Part shown: positions 1-5,567 of the stretch, one piece after another
Position numbering within the stretch: the stretch's first letter is position 1
How the letters are laid out: each line of letters starts with the position of its first letter
DNA from: Elusimicrobiota bacterium
GTDB lineage: Bacteria > Elusimicrobiota > Elusimicrobia > FEN-1173
Assembly (NCBI GenBank): GCA_016207625.1
Contig: JACQPF010000292.1
Coordinates: 1-5,567 of the forward strand
DNA: 5,567 nt
Reading direction: 5' to 3'
Position numbers and translations under genes: made by a program
Notes under the pieces: model-generated
Seen by the model: only the letters and a program-made list of their open reading frames with translations
Databases searched by the model: none
What the model was told of the DNA's origin: nothing

Positions 1-14
1 GCGAAATAACATCC

Positions 15-43
15 TTGAAAAAATGGCGTGATTGTTGAATAAT
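15..43 (+). promoter_or_regulatory. Probable sigma70-type promoter for the gene block
   Basis: The hexamer TTGAAA at 15-20 (5 of 6 matches to the -35 consensus) is followed, after exactly 17 bases, by AATAAT at 38-43 (5 of 6 matches to the -10 consensus). Transcription would begin near 49-51, giving a leader of about 20 bases before the first start codon. The first 60 bases are about 37% GC, while the following genes are GC-rich, as expected for a promoter. A TAA at 7-9 could be the stop of an upstream gene, but too little sequence is present to tell. No operator-like inverted repeat is seen here. The match is by eye and transcription has not been shown. Confidence 0.55.
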
Positions 44-55
44 TAGGAGTAGTTT

Positions 56-60
56 GGAGG
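56..60 (+). promoter_or_regulatory. Shine-Dalgarno site of the MBL-fold hydrolase gene
   Basis: GGAGG lies 10 bases upstream of the ATG at 71. It is a full anti-SD match and the strongest ribosome binding site in the window. It fixes the start, because the protein then begins with the family-typical N-terminus MRVKFWGTRGS. A second purine stretch (AGGAG at 45-49) is too far upstream to serve this start. Confidence 0.75.
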
Positions 61-70
61 CTTCTCAGAG

Positions 71-991
71 ATGAGAGTGAAATTTTGGGGCACGCGCGGT
101 TCCATCGCCACTCCCGGTCAAGACACGGTGAAATACGGGGGCAACACCTCCTGCGTGGAGGTGAGCGATGATCAGACGCTGGTGATCTTCGACGCCGGCA
201 CGGGCATCCGGCCTCTCGGGCTGGACCTCCTGAAACGTTTTCCCGACGGCAAGCGGATCCACGGACACATCTTCATCAGCCATTTCCACCTCGACCACAT
301 CCAAGGGTTTCCTTTCTTCGTCCCGGTCTACAAGCAAGGCAATTCCTTCACGATTTACGGCTGCGAGGGGGCCGGGAAAAAGCTGGAAAACATCTTCGTC
401 GGTCAAATGAGCCCGGAATATTTCCCCGTCACTCTCAAGGAAATGCCGGCCGAACTGCGCTTCATGCAGCTCACCACCCGCCCCGTGGAAGTGAACGGGT
501 GGAAAATCCATCCCACTTACGTCAATCATCCCGGTTTGGCCCTGGGTTACCGGCTGGACACGGGTTCGGCGAAAGTGGCCTACATCACGGACAACGAACC
601 GTTCCGGTATCTCCTGCGGCAACAAGGGAACCTGGACCCTCTCTACGACGACTTGGATCGCGGCCAGGTGGTCCTCGAACGCGAGGATAAGAACCTCGTG
701 GAGTTCATCCGGGGCGTGGACATCCTCATCCACGACGCCCAATACACCATCGACGAATACAAGGTGAAGCTCAGCTGGGGGCACAGTTTTTATGAATTCG
801 CCATCGAGATGGCTCTCCAGGCGGAAGTCAAGCAGTTGGTGCTCTTCCATCATGACCCCATGAGGCCCGATCGCCAATTGGACGAGCTCCTTGCCAAATG
901 CAAGGCCGTGGTCGCGAAGCGCAACAGCAAAATGGTTGTCAACGCGGCCTGGGAAGGGTTAGAGATCCGTCTCGCCGATAACCGGAAGTAA
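71..991 (+). CDS. MBL-fold metallo-hydrolase (phosphodiesterase / RNase Z-like superfamily)
   Basis: This 306-residue soluble protein has a metallo-beta-lactamase fold. The N-terminus FWGTRGSIATPG, then YGGNTSCVEV (22-31) and IFDAGTGIRPLG (39-50), is typical of a widespread family of uncharacterised hydrolases related to class II cAMP phosphodiesterases, PhnP and RNase Z. Metal ligands can be read directly: the HxHxDH motif at H71, H73, D75 and H76, then H153 (NHPG), D174 (TDNE) and a late His in LFHHDP (H260 or H261). H221-D222 and the WGHS motif (H238) are further conserved-looking positions. No signal peptide or membrane segment is seen, so it is probably cytoplasmic. It lacks an obvious RNase Z exosite arm, so tRNA 3' processing cannot be assumed; phosphodiester hydrolysis is the safest family-level role. 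It is the first gene of the block, and its stop is 7 bases before the next start. The fold and metal site are well supported, but the substrate is unknown. Confidence 0.9.
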   Translation: MRVKFWGTRGSIATPGQDTVKYGGNTSCVEVSDDQTLVIFDAGTGIRPLGLDLLKRFPDGKRIHGHIFISHFHLDHIQGFPFFVPVYKQGNSFTIYGCEGAGKKLENIFVGQMSPEYFPVTLKEMPAELRFMQLTTRPVEVNGWKIHPTYVNHPGLALGYRLDTGSAKVAYITDNEPFRYLLRQQGNLDPLYDDLDRGQVVLEREDKNLVEFIRGVDILIHDAQYTIDEYKVKLSWGHSFYEFAIEMALQAEVKQLVLFHHDPMRPDRQLDELLAKCKAVVAKRNSKMVVNAAWEGLEIRLADNRK

Positions 992-998
992 TCGTTGA

Positions 999-3647
999 AT
1001 GTGGCCTGAAATCCAATCACTCCTCCATGAACCCGCGGTGCTGGGGCTGGGCCTGGGCCTCTTCGGCCTGCTGTGGGTTTCCACGGCGGCCCTCTTGTCC
1101 GTGCTTTTCCCGCCGAGACCGCGCGGGGCTTCTCGCCGCGCCATCCATCATGCGCCCTCTCCCGTCTCAACGGATTTACCGAAAGTCCCAAGCCTCTCCT
1201 CCCGTGAAATTTCCCTGTCCCTCGTCCGCCAACGGTTTGACGGCGCTTACTTTGACCTCCTGAAGAGGGTGGAATCCCTGGAAAAGCACGCACCGTCCTC
1301 CTCGGGCATGACCGTCGACGCCCAACGGCTCGATGAAAAAACGAACCGACTTTGGAACGAGATTGAGGTCCTCCGGGGTTCCTTGGAAAAGGCCCATTCC
1401 TGGGGACAGGTCCGCGGCGGATTGGAGGGCCGCATCGATGAGCTGACCCGAAAAGCCCAGGGTTTGCTCGCAGTGCTTGAATCCACGGCCCCTTCTTCTT
1501 CCCCGGTTGAAAGCCATAGCGCGGCCGAACGCTTGCAGTACAAGTCCTTAATGGAGGATTCGCGGCGACAACAAGTGGAGTTCCGGCGCCAAAAGGAATT
1601 TTTCGTCGGAGAGCGCGAGCGCCGATACGCGGAAGCGGCGCAGGAGCTCCAAGCGCTTAAGCAGGCGCTTCAACAAACCTCCGGCCCATCCTCGGCGCCC
1701 GAATGGGAACGTTCCGCCGTGGAGAAGCGGTTGGCGGAATTGGAGCGGCAACGCCTGGAATTTCAAACCGAAAGAGAGAGCGCGCCGCCGTTCCCCTTCA
1801 CGGACGTCCGTGAAGGCAACGAACAGCTCCGGGTCCGGCGGGAGTCCGAGAAAAAAGCTCTCCAGGAGGAACGGGAGCGCCATCAAAAACGGCTGACGCG
1901 GCTGGAGAGCCGTCTCGCGGCCTGGAAGCGGGCCTGGGAGGCCCGGCTGGGCACGGAGAAAGATTCCTGGTCCGAAAAGCTGTCCGCTCTCCTCGACGAA
2001 AAGAACAAGGTCGAGGCTCTCCTGAAACGAGAGAAAGAGCAGCGGGAGGAAGAGGCCCGGAACTTGAGGGTGGAAGAGGACGGCCTCCGCGTGGAGCAAG
2101 AGCGTTTTCAAAAGCAAGAGGTGGAGCCCTGGCGGCTCGAACAGGCGGAGCGCCGTCGGGCGTGGGACGGTCTCCGGTCGGAAAGCCAGACCCTGGAAAG
2201 AGAAATCCAGTCCCTGCAGGAACAGAAGGCCTATGAGCAGGAACGGTTCGGGAAGGCCATGGGGGACGTCCTTCGATCCGTCCGCGATCAGCAGACGCAT
2301 TGGAAAAGCGCCTGGCGGAACCTCCAACAGGACGGGGCGGGGGAGATCCAACGGTCGGCGGAAGAGTTGTCGCGGCTCCAGAAAGACCGAGAGACGGAAA
2401 AGGCGTCCCAAGGCGAATCGTTGGCCGCCCGCCGGAAGGCTTGGGACGAGTCGGAAAAAGGTTGGCAGAGGCAGAAATTTGAATGGGAGGCCCGGACGGC
2501 CGAGGAAAAGCAGCAATGGGCCCGGAAATTGGCCGACGCATCCGATGCCGCGTCGGAACTCCGGAAGCGCCGGGAAGCCGTCGCGGGCGTGTTGGAGGAA
2601 GAGCGGCGTGAGTCCGCCCTCCGGCTTTCCGAACGGCGGGACTGGGCGGAGAAACGTTTCCGAACCCTTCAGGAAGCGCTCCGGCAAATTCAGGAGAGAG
2701 CCCACGCCCATCTGGCGCGGCTGAAGGAAGAAAAAGACGCGGTGCGGGCGGTCCTTGAACAGGAGCGCGCGGGGTTGCGTGAAACCGTAAGCCGGTGGGA
2801 AAAGGATTTTCAAGCCAAGCACGCCGAGGTTGAGGCCGCCCATCGGCAGGCGGAAAAAGAAAGGGACGACTTCGTCTCCGAAGTCACGGCCGAGGAGGAA
2901 GGCCTGCGGCGGGAAATGGCGCGCCTGCAGGAATCCGTGGATGCGCTGGAGAAACAGGCGGCGTCTTTCCGCGCGAAGAACGAGCGGCGGATGCGGCACC
3001 GGAAAGAACGGTATGAAAAGCTTCTTTTGGGGCTGGAGCAGAGGACCGACCAGGAGCGGGTGTCGGCGGAAGCCCGGCTCGCGCAGGGACGCATGGGCCT
3101 GGAGTCACTCGAGAACCGCCTGGCCCGCCGCCGGGAGCGGCTGGACCGGATCCGGCGCCGCCGGCAAGAGGGCTTGCAGGCGGTTTTTGAAGAAGCCCAA
3201 AACACGCTGGAAGTGGTCCGCCAGCATTATTGGTTTGAAACCCGGTCCTGGCTCGAGCGTCTCACCCAATCCCGGGCCCAGCGGCAGGCCTTGGAAGAAA
3301 AAAAGGCGCAGTTGAAGGAAGCTCCGGAAACGATTTTGGAAGAGCTGCGGGCGAAAGACAAGGAAACCGCCGAGCGGTACGGGCAGGAGAAAGCCCGCCT
3401 GTTAAAAGAAGCGGAAGACTATTGGAACGGGTTTCTGGAGAAATCGTCCAACCATCAACGGGCCATGCGGGACGCCCTCTCCGCTCTCGCGAATTTCGAC
3501 AACGATTTAAGCCGCCAGGAAGCGGCCGCCCAAGAGTTCCTCGCCACGGTGAAAAACCAATTGGCCCAACTCAAGGACCTCCGGCAAAAATTCGGATCAA
3601 CCGCCAAGGACTCCCAAATCCCCATTTCAGGTTCATCGGTGGCCTGA
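999..3647 (+). CDS. Membrane-anchored long coiled-coil protein, function unknown
   Basis: I do not recognise this 882-residue protein. Residues about 13-37 form one hydrophobic segment (AVLGLGLGLFGLLWVSTAALL and onward), followed by R40, R42, R46 and R47. By the positive-inside rule the short N-terminus is outside and the bulk is cytoplasmic. A linker with Pro, Ser and His follows (38-60). The rest is very rich in Glu, Arg, Lys, Gln, Leu and Ala, as in coiled coils or single charged alpha-helices. Pro/Ser-rich breaks lie at about 163-175, 227-235 and 261-267; from 268 to 775 the only proline is P377. Two basic patches stand out, at 658-674 and 707-722 (10 Arg in 16 residues). There are no cysteines and 21 tryptophans. 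The C-terminal ~100 residues are less charged and end in a Ser-rich tail. The topology resembles EzrA, RNase Y or RmuC, but no KH, HD or RmuC nuclease domain is visible. A weak SD-like GGAAG (984-988) precedes the ATG, and coupling to the upstream gene is likely. Its size and the uninterrupted frame make it a real gene. Confidence 0.88.
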   Translation: MWPEIQSLLHEPAVLGLGLGLFGLLWVSTAALLSVLFPPRPRGASRRAIHHAPSPVSTDLPKVPSLSSREISLSLVRQRFDGAYFDLLKRVESLEKHAPSSSGMTVDAQRLDEKTNRLWNEIEVLRGSLEKAHSWGQVRGGLEGRIDELTRKAQGLLAVLESTAPSSSPVESHSAAERLQYKSLMEDSRRQQVEFRRQKEFFVGERERRYAEAAQELQALKQALQQTSGPSSAPEWERSAVEKRLAELERQRLEFQTERESAPPFPFTDVREGNEQLRVRRESEKKALQEERERHQKRLTRLESRLAAWKRAWEARLGTEKDSWSEKLSALLDEKNKVEALLKREKEQREEEARNLRVEEDGLRVEQERFQKQEVEPWRLEQAERRRAWDGLRSESQTLEREIQSLQEQKAYEQERFGKAMGDVLRSVRDQQTHWKSAWRNLQQDGAGEIQRSAEELSRLQKDRETEKASQGESLAARRKAWDESEKGWQRQKFEWEARTAEEKQQWARKLADASDAASELRKRREAVAGVLEEERRESALRLSERRDWAEKRFRTLQEALRQIQERAHAHLARLKEEKDAVRAVLEQERAGLRETVSRWEKDFQAKHAEVEAAHRQAEKERDDFVSEVTAEEEGLRREMARLQESVDALEKQAASFRAKNERRMRHRKERYEKLLLGLEQRTDQERVSAEARLAQGRMGLESLENRLARRRERLDRIRRRRQEGLQAVFEEAQNTLEVVRQHYWFETRSWLERLTQSRAQRQALEEKKAQLKEAPETILEELRAKDKETAERYGQEKARLLKEAEDYWNGFLEKSSNHQRAMRDALSALANFDNDLSRQEAAAQEFLATVKNQLAQLKDLRQKFGSTAKDSQIPISGSSVA
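1795..1816. repeat. Perfect 22-bp palindrome inside the coiled-coil gene
   Basis: The half-site CCTTCACGGAC (1795-1805) is followed at once by its exact reverse complement (1806-1816), with no spacer; symmetry ends at 1794/1817. As RNA it could fold into a 9-bp GC-rich stem with an ACGT loop. In frame it encodes the region around residues 266-273 (PFTDVREG), the last proline-containing break before the long helical rod. A perfect 11-base half-site is very unlikely by chance in a window this size. It may be an operator-like site, a folded mRNA element or a palindromic insertion; only the symmetry itself is observed. Confidence 0.9.
3638..3642 (+). promoter_or_regulatory. Weak Shine-Dalgarno site deciding the rph start
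   Basis: GGTGG, one mismatch from GGAGG, ends 7 bases before the ATG at 3650 and lies within the last codons of the coiled-coil gene. The same frame stays open further upstream, to an ATG at 3422, but that stretch overlaps the coiled-coil gene and encodes nothing like RNase PH. The site therefore supports starting rph at 3650, with translation probably coupled to the upstream stop at 3645-3647. Confidence 0.5.
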
Positions 3648-3649
3648 CC

Positions 3650-4387
3650 ATGCCCCTCTCGGTGCGCCCGCTGAAGATTGTTCGGCCTTTTTTGAAGCAA
3701 GGAAGCGACTCCTGCCTTTTTCAGATGGGGCTCACGCGCGTGCTTTGCGTGGCCACGGTGGAAGAGCGCCGCCCGCCGCATGCCGAAGAAAAAGGCATCG
3801 GCTGGGTTTCGGGGGAATACGCCATGTTGCCGCGCGCCGGCGCCAGGCGCACTCCCCGCGCCCGGGGAGGCGGCGGAGGCCGCGTGCAGGAGATTTCGCG
3901 TCTTTTGGGGCGGTCCCTGCGCGCCGTGGTGGACCTGGCGGCGCTGAGCCCCTTCGGCGCGGTGGTGGATTGCGACGTCCTCCAGGCGGACGGCGGCACC
4001 CGCACCGCCTCCATCAACGGCGGGTTCATCGCGCTGGTGGACGCCCTGCGCGGGCTCTACCGGTCGGGGCGCCTGGCGGCCTGGCCCGTGAAAGATTATC
4101 TGACCGCGGTGAGCGTGGGGTTTTGCGAGGGGAAGCTGTTCTTGGATCCCGCCTATGAGCTCGACGTGAAGGCGGACGTGGACATGAACGTGGTGCTGAC
4201 CGGTTCTGGTCGCCTCGTGGAGATCCAGGGGACGGCGGAGGGCAAAAGCTTTAGCCGGGCCGAGCTGGACCGGATGCTTGAGGCCGCCGGCCGCGGCGCG
4301 CGGCAAATCCTCAGCCTGCAGAAAAAAGTGCTGAAGTCGTTGGACGCCCCCAAACGCAAATCGTTCTCCGTCTTGCCCGAGTCGTGA
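3650..4387 (+). CDS. rph: Ribonuclease PH
   Basis: RNase PH is a phosphate-dependent 3'-5' exoribonuclease that trims tRNA 3' ends and forms ring-shaped hexamers. This copy has 245 residues, close to the usual ~240. Diagnostic motifs are in order: TRVLCVATVEE (29-39), GWVSGEYAMLPR (51-62), LLGRSLRAVVDL (85-96), CDVLQADGGTRTAS (108-121, phosphate-binding T117 and R118), LDPAYELD...ADVDMNVVLTGSGR (165-188; D172 and D178 match the catalytic aspartates) and VEIQGTAEG (190-198). The start chosen is the ATG two bases after the previous stop, because residues upstream of it are not RNase PH-like. Oddities: the usual N-terminal R-x-D-G-R-x-x-D-E-L is absent and the protein begins MPLSVRPLKIV; the common EGS near residue 20 is SDS; and the loop before VQEISRL is two residues shorter than in Bacillus subtilis RNase PH and is a run of five glycines (73-77). 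The last four bases overlap rdgB, its frequent neighbour. The family assignment is firm. Confidence 0.95.
   Translation: MPLSVRPLKIVRPFLKQGSDSCLFQMGLTRVLCVATVEERRPPHAEEKGIGWVSGEYAMLPRAGARRTPRARGGGGGRVQEISRLLGRSLRAVVDLAALSPFGAVVDCDVLQADGGTRTASINGGFIALVDALRGLYRSGRLAAWPVKDYLTAVSVGFCEGKLFLDPAYELDVKADVDMNVVLTGSGRLVEIQGTAEGKSFSRAELDRMLEAAGRGARQILSLQKKVLKSLDAPKRKSFSVLPES
4384..4387 (+). other. rph/rdgB GTGA stop-start overlap
   Basis: The TGA stop of rph (4385-4387) overlaps the GTG start of rdgB (4384-4386) as GTGA. No Shine-Dalgarno-like sequence is visible in the 20 bases before it, so rdgB translation most likely depends on ribosomes finishing rph. This would tie the amounts of the two proteins together. 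Confidence 0.75.
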
Positions 4388-5013
4388 CGAAACCCTGCGT
4401 CGTCCTGGCCACGCAGAACCCCCACAAAGTGCGCGAGATCCGCAAGATCATGGGCCGTCTGCCGTTTGAGGTCAAGGGTTTGGAGGACTTTCCTCCTCCG
4501 CTCCGTGTGAGGGAGACCGGCAAGACCTTGGAAGACAACGCCCTCCTCAAGGCCCGGGCCGCGCTCCGGCGCACGGGGCATGTGAGTTTTTCCGACGACT
4601 CAGGCCTCGAGGTGAAAGCCCTGAATGGAGCGCCGGGCGTCTATTCCGCCCGCTTCGCCGGGCCGGGGTGCGATTTCGACGACAACAACCGCAAGCTCCT
4701 CCGCCTCATGAAAGACGTCCCGGCTCCCCGCCGGGCGGCCGTTTTTCGGTGCGTGGTGGCCGTGGTGTTCCCGGACGGACGGGAACGTCTTTTCGAAGGC
4801 CGCTGTCCGGGGCGGATCACCGCCGCGCCCCGCGGCCGGCAGGGGTTCGGCTACGATCCCGTCTTCGCGCCCCGCGGTGAGAGCCGTACGTTTGCGGAAA
4901 TGAAGCTTCCAGAAAAAAACCGCCTCAGCCACCGGTTCCTGGCTTTTCGCAAAGCGGAGCGGTTCCTGGTCCTCACTTTTCGGCGGTCTCCCAACCGGTT
5001 CAGCCACAAGTAA
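4384..5013 (+). CDS. rdgB: XTP/dITP pyrophosphatase (RdgB/HAM1 family)
   Basis: This enzyme hydrolyses the non-canonical purine nucleotides dITP, ITP and XTP to monophosphate and pyrophosphate, keeping deaminated bases out of DNA and RNA. The 209-residue protein carries the whole family signature: ATQNPHKVREI (9-19; N12 and K15 bind the nucleotide), ETGKTLEDNALLKA (44-57), SDDSGLEV (70-77, where the second Asp, D72, matches the catalytic base), GAPGVYSARFAG (82-93), GRQGFGYDPVF (151-161) and FAEMKLPEKNRLSHR (170-184). It is cytoplasmic and normally dimeric. The GTG start gives MTKPCVVLATQN, the expected N-terminus; the next in-frame ATG is too far inside to keep the first motif. The tail after SHR is about ten residues longer than in many homologues, which accounts for the slightly large size. 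It overlaps rph by four bases, a common gene pair. The family assignment is firm. Confidence 0.95.
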   Translation: MTKPCVVLATQNPHKVREIRKIMGRLPFEVKGLEDFPPPLRVRETGKTLEDNALLKARAALRRTGHVSFSDDSGLEVKALNGAPGVYSARFAGPGCDFDDNNRKLLRLMKDVPAPRRAAVFRCVVAVVFPDGRERLFEGRCPGRITAAPRGRQGFGYDPVFAPRGESRTFAEMKLPEKNRLSHRFLAFRKAERFLVLTFRRSPNRFSHK

Positions 5014-5020
5014 CCCTATT

Positions 5021-5567
5021 ATGCGTTACCGCGTCTTTGTCTGCGATTACGACGGCACCCTGGCGTCGGAAGGCCGAGTGTCCGAGGAGAGCCTGGCCGC
5101 GCTGGAACGTTTGCGTGAATCCGGAAGGAAGGCCGTCCTGGTGACCGGACGCGAATTGGAGGACCTCCTGGGAGTTTTCCCAAAGGTGGACCTGTTCGAC
5201 CGCGTCATCGCCGAAAACGGGGCCTTGCTGCATCGCCCCGGAACGGGGGTATCCCGCCTGTTGACCGAAAGCCCGTCCGCGGAGTTCGTGACGGCGCTCA
5301 GGGCGCGCCGCGTCGAGCCCCTTTCGGTCGGGAGGGCCATCGTGTCCACCCGGGAAGCCCATGAGAAAGACATGCGGGAAGTGATCCGCGCTCTCGGGCT
5401 GGACTTGAGGTTGATCCTCAACAAGGGCGCCGTCATGGCGCTTCCGGCGGGCGTCGATAAGGCGACGGGCCTCGCGGAGGCTTTGCGGGAACTGGGGTTG
5501 TCTTCGCGGCAGGCCGTGGGCGTGGGCGACGGGGAGAACGACGAAGCGTTCCTCCGCGTCTGCGGAC
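5021..5567 (+). CDS. HAD-IIB (Cof-like) hydrolase, N-terminal 182 codons, cut by window end
   Basis: The open frame starts at ATG 5021, seven bases after the rdgB stop, and runs off the window without a stop. It begins MRYRVFVCDYDGTLASEGRV. HAD motif I is D9-Y-D11-G-T-L (nucleophile D9, acid/base D11), motif II is VTGR (T42), the motif III lysine is K147 in GVDKATGL, and motif IV is GDGENDEAF (D170 and D174, Mg-binding). The segment between motifs II and III (about 45-145, including LFDRVIAENGALLHRP and NKGAVMALPAG) is the type IIB cap. It is a Mg-dependent phosphatase, probably acting on a small phosphorylated metabolite or nucleotide; the exact substrate cannot be read. From memory, close relatives opening with the same DYDGTLA...FDRVIAENGALL pattern often carry a C-terminal P-loop ATPase domain, so the full gene may be much longer than a simple Cof protein. 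No Shine-Dalgarno site is visible; coupling to rdgB is likely. Confidence 0.9.
   Translation, partial: MRYRVFVCDYDGTLASEGRVSEESLAALERLRESGRKAVLVTGRELEDLLGVFPKVDLFDRVIAENGALLHRPGTGVSRLLTESPSAEFVTALRARRVEPLSVGRAIVSTREAHEKDMREVIRALGLDLRLILNKGAVMALPAGVDKATGLAEALRELGLSSRQAVGVGDGENDEAFLRVCG

Noticed and set aside
65..877. 270-codon - strand frame opposite the MBL-fold gene
   Set aside because: The + strand protein has the complete metal-binding motif set, while the reverse product has none and is rich in His, Val and Pro typical of an antisense shadow.
31..1000. GTTGAAT occurring shortly before both the first ATG (34-40) and the second ATG (994-1000)
   Set aside because: Seven shared bases are expected by chance, and the second copy overlaps the start codon itself, so no shared regulatory role can be argued.
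1651..1670. Inverted repeat AAGCGC...GCGCTT with an 8-base loop
   Set aside because: A 6-bp stem is common in GC-rich coding DNA, has no U-tract after it and lies inside a gene, so it is not a terminator.
1548..2999. Long open frame on the - strand (483 codons) opposite the coiled-coil gene
   Set aside because: Its product is a Leu/Pro/Phe/Arg-rich string without recognisable motifs, as expected when Glu/Arg/Gln/Lys-rich GC-biased codons are read backwards. The + strand frame explains the region fully.
3422..3649. Upstream extension of the rph frame to the ATG at 3422
   Set aside because: The 76 extra residues overlap the coiled-coil gene, are Arg/Pro/Gly-rich and do not resemble any RNase PH N-terminus. 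The ATG at 3650 fits the family length and has a GGTGG site before it.
3455..4306. 283-codon - strand frame opposite the end of the coiled-coil gene and rph
   Set aside because: It lies across two genes that are clear on the + strand, and its product is Ala/His/Arg-rich with no family motifs. It is an antisense shadow.

Overview
The window looks like one compact five-gene block from a bacterial chromosome, all on the + strand, probably an operon. Coding DNA is GC-rich, with many codons ending in G or C. Only the first 60 bases are AT-rich (22 of 60 are G or C), and they carry a good sigma70-type promoter and a Shine-Dalgarno site. The gaps between genes are 7 bases, 2 bases, a 4-base overlap and 7 bases, and no terminator is seen between genes. 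Nothing identifies the phylum securely. GC richness, an rph-rdgB pair and an inner-membrane coiled-coil protein would fit several Gram-negative or uncultivated lineages. No integrase, transposase, tRNA, rRNA or CRISPR array was found.

Layout: 1-70 is the promoter and leader. 71-991 encodes a 306-residue metallo-beta-lactamase-fold hydrolase with all expected metal ligands. 999-3647 encodes an unrecognised 882-residue protein with one N-terminal membrane helix and a very long, charged, cysteine-free, tryptophan-rich helical rod. 3650-4387 encodes RNase PH (rph), catalytically intact but with an unusual N-terminus and a glycine-rich loop. 4384-5013 encodes the XTP/dITP pyrophosphatase RdgB, starting on GTG in a GTGA overlap. 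5021-5567 is the first 182 codons of a HAD-IIB (Cof-like) phosphatase that runs off the window.

Working together: RNase PH (3' RNA trimming and phosphorolysis) and RdgB (removal of non-canonical purine nucleotides) are commonly adjacent housekeeping enzymes, and a HAD phosphatase fits a nucleotide or metabolite-phosphate theme. The coiled-coil protein is the new part. Its predicted N-out/C-in topology resembles EzrA or RNase Y only in outline. It sits between an RNase Z-superfamily-fold hydrolase and an exoribonuclease, and it has two arginine-rich patches. A membrane scaffold for RNA turnover is therefore a testable guess, not a conclusion.

The most unexpected DNA signal is a perfect 22-bp palindrome at 1795-1816. 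It lies inside the coiled-coil gene, exactly at a proline-containing break in the helix.
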